5,188 nt of DNA from JBQCDV01 sp051960855 (GTDB taxonomy: Bacteria > Actinomycetota > Actinomycetes > JAJZTN01), in NCBI GenBank assembly GCA_051960855.1, contig JBQCDV010000049.1:1-5188 (forward strand), written 5' to 3'. The notes below the pieces were generated by a model. The model was given only the letters and a program-made list of their open reading frames with translations. It searched no databases and was not told the DNA's origin. Of the stretch, positions 1 through 4,398 are shown in pieces; within the stretch, counting starts at the first letter, position 1, and each line of letters opens with the position of its first letter. Made by a program: the position numbers and the translations under genes.

Positions 1-303
1 GCCTTGCAGCGTCGCGGCCGTGCCATTGCGCACCGTGCCCCGCACCACGAGCGTGTCGCCGGGCTGGGGCGCCGACGGTGAGATCTCGTCGAGACTGATG
101 TCGACGCCGGCCTCGGTGCCCACGGCAGTCGCAGCGCCCACCGCAGTCGAAGGACGAGCTGTCGCAGCGCCCACGGCGGCCCGTGCGGGTGCGGACGACA
201 CCGGAGCGAGGCCGGCGGCGGTGACGGCCACCGAGAGCGCGAGGAGGCAGCACCGGCCCCACCGCGTCCACGCGGACGGGTGGGAGGTGGAGGGGCGCGT
301 CAC
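1..303 (-). CDS. DUF6049-type secreted/membrane protein, N-terminal part (gene continues past the left edge)
   Basis: An open frame without stops runs from a GTG at 303-301 to the window edge (101 codons). The start is chosen because GTG overlaps the TGA of the upstream NUDIX gene by 4 bp (GTGA), typical of translational coupling; no clear Shine-Dalgarno is visible. Residues 1-19 are basic and Trp-rich, residues 20-38 (LLALSVAVTAAGLAPVSSA) are hydrophobic, and APARAA at about 38-43 looks like a signal peptidase I site. There is no lipobox. A low-complexity Ala/Val/Gly/Thr linker (about 43-65) precedes VDISLDEISPSAPQPGDTLV, which resembles the first beta-sandwich of actinobacterial DUF6049 proteins, large exported proteins with a C-terminal membrane anchor encoded between the mutT4-like gene and murJ. 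Family assignment rests on this segment plus synteny. The function of the family is not established; an envelope role is inferred from the usual murJ neighbour, which is outside the window. Confidence 0.75.
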   Translation of the reverse strand, partial: MTRPSTSHPSAWTRWGRCCLLALSVAVTAAGLAPVSSAPARAAVGAATARPSTAVGAATAVGTEAGVDISLDEISPSAPQPGDTLVVRGTVRNGTAATLQG

Positions 304-791
304 GCCGTGTCTGCCAGGAGGTCGGTCACCGTGGTGACCAGGCGCCTCTCGTTAGGGAAGGCCAGTCGTTCGTCGAGCTCCCCGACGGGCACCCAGGCGA
401 CCGCCACGGCCTCGCCGTCGGGGTCGCCGTCGACGCTGAGGCTGCCGCCGACCGCGAGCAGCAGGAAATGGTGTACCACCTTGTGGACGCGGCGGTCCCC
501 CACGATGAACCAGTAGTCGATCGTGCCGAGGGGCGCCACGATCCGGGCGATGAGCCCGGTCTCCTCGTGGACCTCGCGGATGGCTGCTTCCTCCGCTGTC
601 TCGCGTCCCTCGAGGTGACCCTTCGGCAGGCACCACTCCAGACGGCCGCGACGGGAGAGCCGGCCGATGACCGCGACGCGGGGGCAGGGCCCGGCGGAGT
701 CGATGACGACGCCGCCCGCACTGGTCTCCTCGACCCGTCGCAGCGCCCGCAGCGGTCGCCGCAGCGGCGGCGAAGGCTTGGGGCACTCCAT
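300..791 (-). CDS. NUDIX hydrolase, MutT4-like
   Basis: A 163-residue protein with a complete Nudix box: G58, E64, R72-E73, E76-E77 and G79 fit GX5EX7REUXEEXGU, so the Mg2+-binding glutamates are intact. ETSAGGVVID (about 21-30) is the usual strand before the box, and the segment around AVAWVPVGELDERLAF is the C-terminal Nudix strand/helix. Family members cleave nucleoside diphosphates linked to another moiety. The divergent placement against cca and the following DUF6049 gene match Mycobacterium tuberculosis mutT4 (Rv3908), implicated in nucleotide sanitation, but the substrate cannot be read from the sequence. I chose the ATG at 791 because TACCAT lies 6 nt upstream, fitting a leaderless start. 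A GTG at 821 would add 10 residues (MPEIGSYHRR) that look unconserved and would run through that -10 box. The stop overlaps the next gene's GTG, so the two are probably one operon. Confidence 0.9.
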   Translation of the reverse strand: MECPKPSPPLRRPLRALRRVEETSAGGVVIDSAGPCPRVAVIGRLSRRGRLEWCLPKGHLEGRETAEEAAIREVHEETGLIARIVAPLGTIDYWFIVGDRRVHKVVHHFLLLAVGGSLSVDGDPDGEAVAVAWVPVGELDERLAFPNERRLVTTVTDLLADTA

Positions 792-803
792 CCTGCGATG
801 GTA
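792..803 (-). promoter_or_regulatory. Predicted leaderless promoter of the NUDIX gene (-10 TACCAT)
   Basis: On the minus strand TACCAT (803-798) fits the actinobacterial TANNNT -10 box and is followed by 6 nt and then ATG at 791, the spacing expected if transcription begins at the A of the start codon. No Shine-Dalgarno at a usable distance is present. No TTGAC-like -35 is visible; the -35 position falls in the CCCCGGGG palindrome. Sequence inference only. Confidence 0.5.
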
Positions 804-815
804 ACTGCCGATCTC

Positions 816-833
816 CGGCACCCCGGGGTACCG
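816..833. promoter_or_regulatory. Operator-like palindrome centred between divergent promoters
   Basis: Positions 816-833 form an 18-bp dyad (CGGCACCCCGGGGTACCG) with 8 of 9 pairs matching; only 819/830 fails. Its centre (824.5) lies almost exactly midway between the two divergent -10 boxes (inner edges 803 and 845), so with 17-bp spacers both -35 hexamers would fall inside it. It could be a binding site for a dimeric regulator acting on both genes, or a chance palindrome in GC-rich DNA. Confidence 0.35.
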
Positions 834-844
834 CGGGAGCCGCT

Positions 845-858
845 TAGGCTAGTTCCCC
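845..858 (+). promoter_or_regulatory. Predicted leaderless promoter of cca (-10 TAGGCT)
   Basis: TAGGCT at 845-850 matches the TANNNT -10 consensus and is followed by 8 nt and the GTG start at 859, so the predicted transcription start coincides with or lies just before the start codon. There is no Shine-Dalgarno in the 8-nt gap (agttcccc). No -35 consensus is seen; that position overlaps the palindrome at 816-833. Confidence 0.5.
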
Positions 859-2325
859 GTGTCCGACGCGTCCTCGATGTCCGCCGCCCGCGGCCCCTCG
901 CTGACTGCTGCCCAGCGTCAGGCGGTGGCCACGCTGGTGGAGCTCGCACCGGTGCTGGGGGAGGTCGCCGCACGGTTCCGCGCGGCCGGTCACACCCTCG
1001 CGCTCGTCGGCGGCAGTGTGCGCGACGCCCTGCTGGGTCGGCTCGGACACGACCTCGACCTGACCACGGACGCCAGGCCCGAGCAGATCAGCGCGCTGGT
1101 GAAGCCCTGGGCCGACGCCGTGTGGGACGTGGGCGCCGCGTTCGGCACGATCGGCGCCCGCAAGGCTGGGTTGGACCTGGAGATCACCACCTTCCGTGAC
1201 GAGGTCTACGACAGGTCGTCACGCAAGCCGCAGGTGAGCTTCGGCGACACGCTGGAGGGGGACCTGCAGCGGCGGGACTTCACGGTCAACGCGATGGCGG
1301 TGCTGCTGCCCGAGCTGCGGTTCGTCGACCCCTTCGGCGGCCTCGAGGACCTCGGGCGCCGGCTGTTGCGCACGCCCGGCACCCCGGAGGCGTCGTTCTC
1401 GGATGACCCGCTGCGCATGCTGCGCGCGGCGCGGTTCTCGGCCCAGCTCGACTTCGACGTCGCGCCCGAGGTGGTGGCGGCAATGACGGAGATGGCCGGC
1501 CGGCTGGAGATCATCAGCCGCGAACGAGTCCGCGACGAGCTGTCGAAGCTGCTGCTCAGCGAGCACCCGCGCCGCGGGCTCACGCTGCTCGTGGACACCG
1601 GGCTGGCTGCGCAGGTGCTGCCGGAGCTGCCGTTGCTGCAGCTCGAGATCGACGAGCACCACCGGCACAAGGACGTCTACCAGCACACGCTCACCGTGCT
1701 GGAGCGGGCGATGGCACTCGAGGAGGACGGGCCGGACCTGGTGCTCCGCCTGGCCGCGCTGCTGCACGACATTGGGAAACCGCGCACGCGGCGCTTCGAG
1801 CCTGGCGGCGGCGTCTCCTTCCACCACCATGAGGTGGTCGGCGCCAAGATGACCCGCAAGCGGCTGCGGGAGCTGCGCTACCCCAACGACGTCGTCGACG
1901 ACGTGTCCCGCCTCGTCGAGCTGCACCTGCGCTTCCACGGGTACGGCACCGGCGAGTGGACCGACTCCGCGGTGCGCCGCTACGTCCGCGACGCCGGGCC
2001 GCTGCTGTCTCGGCTGCACAAGCTGACCCGCTCGGACTGCACGACGCGCAACCAGCGGCGCGCCGCGGCGTTGTCGGCCGCCTACGACAGTCTCGAACGC
2101 CGCATCGACCGGCTGGCCCAGGAGGAAGAGCTCGCCGCCATCCGGCCCGACCTCGACGGCGGCCAGATCATGGAACTGCTGGGTGTACGGCCCGGGCCGG
2201 TGGTGGGACGCGCCTACCGCTACCTGCTGGACCTGCGTCTCGACCGGGGCCCCCTGCCGTATGACGAAGCGGTGGCGGAGCTGCGGGCATGGTGGGGTCA
2301 GCAGCCGGAGGCGCAGCCCGAGTAG
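859..2325 (+). CDS. cca: CCA tRNA nucleotidyltransferase (class II, actinobacterial type)
   Basis: A 488-residue enzyme that adds or repairs the 3'-CCA end of tRNAs from CTP and ATP in the cytoplasm. Catalytic core: LVGGSVRDALLGR (49-61) with metal-binding D65 and D67 in HDLDLTT; a further strand LDLEITTFR (105-113); RRDFTVNAMA (138-147); DPFGG (157-161); DDPLRMLRAARFSAQLDF (182-199). A conserved helical segment ISRERVRDELSKLL spans 219-232. A C-terminal HD domain follows, with H276, H303-D304 (LLHDIGKP), the HHHEVVGA segment at 322-329 and D393. The segment LHLRFHGYGTGEWTDSAVRR (about 355-374) is characteristic of the actinobacterial subfamily. Mycobacterial annotation calls this gene pcnA. 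The GTG at 859 fits a leaderless promoter; an ATG at 877 (residue 7) is the alternative. Length is normal and no key residue is missing. It is transcribed divergently from the NUDIX gene and converges on the MFS gene. Confidence 0.96.
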   Translation: MSDASSMSAARGPSLTAAQRQAVATLVELAPVLGEVAARFRAAGHTLALVGGSVRDALLGRLGHDLDLTTDARPEQISALVKPWADAVWDVGAAFGTIGARKAGLDLEITTFRDEVYDRSSRKPQVSFGDTLEGDLQRRDFTVNAMAVLLPELRFVDPFGGLEDLGRRLLRTPGTPEASFSDDPLRMLRAARFSAQLDFDVAPEVVAAMTEMAGRLEIISRERVRDELSKLLLSEHPRRGLTLLVDTGLAAQVLPELPLLQLEIDEHHRHKDVYQHTLTVLERAMALEEDGPDLVLRLAALLHDIGKPRTRRFEPGGGVSFHHHEVVGAKMTRKRLRELRYPNDVVDDVSRLVELHLRFHGYGTGEWTDSAVRRYVRDAGPLLSRLHKLTRSDCTTRNQRRAAALSAAYDSLERRIDRLAQEEELAAIRPDLDGGQIMELLGVRPGPVVGRAYRYLLDLRLDRGPLPYDEAVAELRAWWGQQPEAQPE

Positions 2326-2327
2326 GC

Positions 2328-2381
2328 GCCACTCCGCGGTCGCCACTCCGCGTCGCCACTCCGCGGTCGCCACTCCGCCCC
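2328..2381 (+). repeat. 14-bp tandem array, about four units
   Basis: Units of GCCACTCCGCGGTC begin 2 bp after the cca stop: 2328-2341, 2342-2354 (one base shorter), 2355-2368, and a partial 2369-2378 that grades into CGCC-rich sequence. The 13/14-bp period breaks any reading frame, so it is non-coding. No relation to the AGCTGTTG-based repeats farther on is apparent. Its role is unknown; it may simply be slippage or recombination product. Confidence 0.85.
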
Positions 2382-2431
2382 GCCGCCGCCGGCAGGCAGG
2401 GGTCAGGAGCTGTTGGTGCTTGGAAGGGGGT

Positions 2432-2475
2432 CTGTTGGAGCTCAGACACGCCCTGGCGTGTCGCAGCTCCAACAG
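2432..2475. repeat. Imperfect 21-bp inverted repeat (stem-loop)
   Basis: The left arm at 2432-2452 (CTGTTGGAGCTCAGACACGC plus C) pairs with 2455-2475 over 21 positions with two adjacent mismatches and a 2-nt nominal loop. It lies 106 nt beyond the cca stop and could act as an actinobacterial-style terminator lacking a U-tract. A third copy of the arm lies at 2488-2507. Confidence 0.75.
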
Positions 2476-2487
2476 CTGGTCAGGTGA

Positions 2488-2507
2488 GCGTGTCTGAACT
2501 CCAACAG
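2488..2507 (+). repeat. Third copy of the stem-loop arm
   Basis: GCGTGTCTGAACTCCAACAG matches the complement of the left arm (2432-2451) at 19 of 20 positions. It is therefore a direct repeat of the right arm at 2456-2475 and could compete with it for pairing with the left arm. Confidence 0.75.
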
Positions 2508-2564
2508 CTCACGGGGGACCTCCCTCCAGGCGGGACTCACAGTGGAGCTGATGGAGCTGGTGGG

Positions 2565-2600
2565 GCTGTTGGTGCTGCAGGCCGAGCTGTTGGTGCTGCC
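2565..2600 (+). repeat. Two GCTGTTGGTGCTGC direct copies, inverted relative to the 32-bp array
   Basis: GCTGTTGGTGCTGCAG (2565-2580) and AGCTGTTGGTGCTGCC (2585-2600) are direct copies about 20 bp apart; a related copy, AGCTGTTGGTGCTTGG, is at 2408-2423. Their complement resembles the GGCAGAGACACCAACAGCT part of the later 32-bp units apart from a 3-nt gap, so they are opposite-orientation relatives of that array. Confidence 0.7.
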
Positions 2601-2610
2601 GGGGAGGGCC

Positions 2611-2650
2611 GTTGCTGTTTCTGCGGCATCTAAACCGCAGAAACAGCAAC
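2611..2650. repeat. Perfect 16-bp hairpin at the orientation switch
   Basis: GTTGCTGTTTCTGCGG (2611-2626) and CCGCAGAAACAGCAAC (2635-2650) are exact reverse complements around the 8-nt loop CATCTAAA. The right arm is the first part of unit 1 of the 32-bp array, so the left arm is a single inverted array unit. It may terminate transcription from either side; no T-tract follows on either strand. Confidence 0.9.
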
Positions 2651-2856
2651 AGCTCACCCGCGGAGCCCGCAGAAACAGCAACAGCTCGTCAGCGGAGGCC
2701 GCAGAAACAGCAACAGCTCCTCAGCGCAGGCCGCAGAGACACCAACAGCTGGTCGCCGGAGGCGGCAGAGACACCAACAGCTGGTCGCCGGAGGCGGCAG
2801 AGACACCAGCAGCCTCAATCGCGGAGCCCGCAGGCATCCCGACAGCTCGTGGAGCC
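2635..2856 (+). repeat. Tandem array of about seven 32-bp units
   Basis: Unit starts are 2635, 2667, 2699, 2731, 2763, 2795 and 2828 (five intervals of 32 bp, then one of 33); the last unit is degenerate and fades near 2856. Two subfamilies are visible. Units 1-3 carry CAGAAACAGCAACAGCTC, and units 4-6 carry CAGAGACAC followed by CAACAGCTGGTC (degenerate in unit 6). Units 4 and 5 differ at one position (2732/2764). The second half of each unit is a GC-rich tail ending near CGGAG. There are no unique spacers. The 32-bp period rules out one continuous peptide repeat and is close to three helical turns. Confidence 0.9.
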
Positions 2857-2897
2857 TCGACGGAGGTGGGGCGCTGGCCCTGAGGGTGCCCGGGAAG

Positions 2898-4268
2898 TCA
2901 GGCGGAGATGGACTCGTCCTGCTCCGCTCCGAGTCGCAGGACTGTGGCGTCGACGTCGGGCTCGTCCAGCCGGTGGCAGGCGAGCGCATGGAGAGCGGCG
3001 GCCAGGGCGAACACCGCGGCGATGAGCAGCCACGCCCCCTCCCGCGTCCGTCCCTCCGGCCACACCTGCGCCCACGCGACAGCCGCAGCGACGAAGGAGG
3101 CGTTGTAGAGGACGTCGTAGAGGCTGAAGACGCGGCCCCGGTACTCGTCGTCGACCTCGTGCTGCACGAGCGTGTCGGTGGCGATCTTGACGCCCTGTAG
3201 TGCGAAGCCCAGCACGCCGGCCACGGTGACGAGGGCGGCGACACTGTCGACGACCGCGACCGCCGCCACTCCGAGCGCCGCCAAGCCCAGGCACGCGCTC
3301 AACCACCGGCTGGCTCCGACGCGCGGTGCCACGGCAGGAGCCAGGACAGCCGCCACCAGGAAGCCGGCTCCGGAGGCCCCGAGCACCAGAGCGAGATCAG
3401 CCATGGCGGTCGTGGACGAGGCCGGCGAGCCGGCGCGGATGGTGGCGATCGCCGCGAGCAGGCCGGCGCCGTAGCCCGCGCGGCTCGTGGCCATCGCCAG
3501 CAGGGCCAGGCCCGCGCGGCGGCGTTCGCGCAGGTGGGCTCCCGCCGCACGCAACCCCGGCAGCACGTCCCGCAGCCGGGCGGGCTCGACGGCCCGCGCC
3601 GCGCCTGACGAGGACAGGTCGACCGGCCCGGTCAGGTGCTCCGGGCCGAGGCTGTCGCGGCGCAGTCGCAGGGCACTCGCGCCAGCGACCACGTAGCCGA
3701 CGACGGCGACCGCGAGAGCTGGTGGGTCACTCGCGGTCAGGCCGCGGATGGCGCCGCCGACCACGAGGCCGACGAGGAAGGCGCACGAGCCGACGGTCGG
3801 GGTGACGGAGTTGGCGGAGACGAGCATCGCCTGCGACGCCGCTCGCGTGGGGCCGGTCGGGACGACGTGCGGCAGGCCCGCAGACAGCGCCGACAGCAGG
3901 AAGCGGTTGACGCCCAGCGCCACGAGGACGGTGACCTCGACGGCGGCGAGCGGTGCCTGCGACGCGACCAGGGTGACCACGACCGCGACCACGGCCGCCC
4001 GCACCAGGTTGGCGAAGAGCAGCACCTGCCGCCGCCGCCAGCGGTCGAGCAGCACGCCGGTAAACGGCCCGACCAGGGAGTACGGCAACAGCAGAACGGC
4101 GAAGGCGGCGGCGATCTCTCGCGTCGTCGACTGCCGCTCGGGGGCGAAGAAGAACAGCCCGGCAAGGGCCGCCTGCAGGACACCGTCGGTGAACTGCGAG
4201 AGCAGCCGCACGGTCAGCAGCCGGCGGTACCCCCGGCTTCGCAGCAGCGCCGCCAGCGCACGGGCCAT
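2898..4268 (-). CDS. Major facilitator superfamily transporter
   Basis: A 456-residue inner-membrane protein with about 12 hydrophobic segments (approximately 18-41, 52-74, 82-104, 108-130, 148-175, 184-202, then 252-278, 288-314, 322-341, 343-366, 384-404, 412-432), split by a hydrophilic loop at 203-250 as in MFS proteins. MFS motif A is clear after the second segment: GVLLDRWRRRQVLL (71-84). VQHEVDDEYRGRVFSLYD (368-385) is the corresponding late cytoplasmic loop. The C-terminal tail is acidic. The substrate cannot be told; the overall look is of a proton-driven exporter, and the gene commonly sits between ino1 and cca in actinobacteria. The ATG at 4268 is chosen because TACCCT lies 6 nt upstream. 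A start at 4319 would add 17 residues translated from the hairpin at 4288-4333. It is separated from ino1 by that hairpin, so it is likely a separate transcript. Confidence 0.88.
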   Translation of the reverse strand: MARALAALLRSRGYRRLLTVRLLSQFTDGVLQAALAGLFFFAPERQSTTREIAAAFAVLLLPYSLVGPFTGVLLDRWRRRQVLLFANLVRAAVVAVVVTLVASQAPLAAVEVTVLVALGVNRFLLSALSAGLPHVVPTGPTRAASQAMLVSANSVTPTVGSCAFLVGLVVGGAIRGLTASDPPALAVAVVGYVVAGASALRLRRDSLGPEHLTGPVDLSSSGAARAVEPARLRDVLPGLRAAGAHLRERRRAGLALLAMATSRAGYGAGLLAAIATIRAGSPASSTTAMADLALVLGASGAGFLVAAVLAPAVAPRVGASRWLSACLGLAALGVAAVAVVDSVAALVTVAGVLGFALQGVKIATDTLVQHEVDDEYRGRVFSLYDVLYNASFVAAAVAWAQVWPEGRTREGAWLLIAAVFALAAALHALACHRLDEPDVDATVLRLGAEQDESISA

Positions 4269-4280
4269 GGCCGCAGGGTA
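4269..4280 (-). promoter_or_regulatory. Predicted leaderless promoter of the MFS gene (-10 TACCCT)
   Basis: On the minus strand TACCCT (4280-4275) is followed by 6 nt (GCGGCC) and the ATG at 4268, the same arrangement as for the NUDIX gene (TTACCAT, 6 nt, ATG). No Shine-Dalgarno is seen. A -35 element would fall near 4298-4303, inside the dyad at 4288-4333; no good -35 consensus is present there. Confidence 0.5.
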
Positions 4281-4287
4281 AAGCGAA

Positions 4288-4333
4288 GACGCCGCTGGGC
4301 GACAGGGCACGTGCCCCATCGCCCAGCGGCGTC
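4288..4333 (-). terminator. 46-bp dyad: probable ino1 terminator overlapping the MFS promoter
   Basis: Outer arms GACGCCGCTGGGCGA (4288-4302) and TCGCCCAGCGGCGTC (4319-4333) are exact reverse complements, and the centre GGGCACGTGCCC (4305-4316) is itself a perfect palindrome. Overall 21 of 23 pairs match about a centre at 4310.5. Read in the ino1 direction, it lies 65 nt after the ino1 stop and the strand then continues TTCGCTTTACCC, a short T-rich tail, so an intrinsic terminator is the simplest reading. It also covers about -20 to -65 of the predicted MFS start, so a dual role as operator is possible. Confidence 0.7.
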
Positions 4334-4398
4334 GTTCAGGCGGGAGGTCGGCGGGTCAGCCGGTCAGGTGGCTGCACGCCCCCGCGTCGGTCAGTGCG

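Larger units (their letters stand above)
2326..2897. other. Repeat-filled convergent intergenic region between cca and the MFS gene
   Basis: This 572-bp stretch has no credible gene. Open frames crossing it consist of repeat translations, and the 13-, 14-, 32- and 33-bp periods are not multiples of three. After the 14-bp array, most of it is variations on one core, AGCTGTTG or its complement CAACAGCT. The core occurs as AGCTGTTG at 2408 and 2585 (shortened GCTGTTGG at 2565 and CTGTTGG at 2432), and as CAACAGCT at 2470, 2502, 2647, 2679, 2711, 2743 and 2775. Both flanking genes transcribe into it, so its stem-loops are placed to end both transcripts, but none has a convincing T-tract. Confidence 0.8.

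Noticed and set aside
468..1199. Plus-strand open frame spanning the NUDIX gene, the divergent promoter and the start of cca
   Set aside because: It overlaps two well-supported genes in other frames and its translation is Arg/Asp/Gly-rich without a family signature.
1219..2472. Long minus-strand open frame (417 codons) opposite cca
   Set aside because: It lies antisense to a clearly conserved enzyme; its His/Gln/Arg/Val-rich composition is the usual shadow in high-GC DNA.
2565..2650. tRNA or structured RNA gene suggested by stem-loops
   Set aside because: No cloverleaf, T-loop or anticodon pattern can be built; the pairing is explained by inverted repeat copies.
2635..2856. CRISPR array (32-bp period)
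   Set aside because: Units follow each other directly with related sequence throughout; there are no unique spacers of normal length and no cas gene nearby.
2289..2883. Several open frames across the repeat region on both strands
   Set aside because: Their translations are low-complexity products of repeats with periods of 13, 14, 32 and 33 bp that shift frame; they have no recognisable domains, and they overlap each other and neighbouring genes.
4308..4313. CACGTG as a eukaryote-like E-box or known bacterial regulator site
   Set aside because: It is simply the centre of the palindrome; I know of no actinobacterial regulator that can be assigned on six bases.
4269..4319. Longer MFS start at 4319
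   Set aside because: The extra 17 residues are translated from the inverted repeat, and the TACCCT box directly ahead of 4268 favours the shorter protein beginning MARALAALLRSRGYRRLL.
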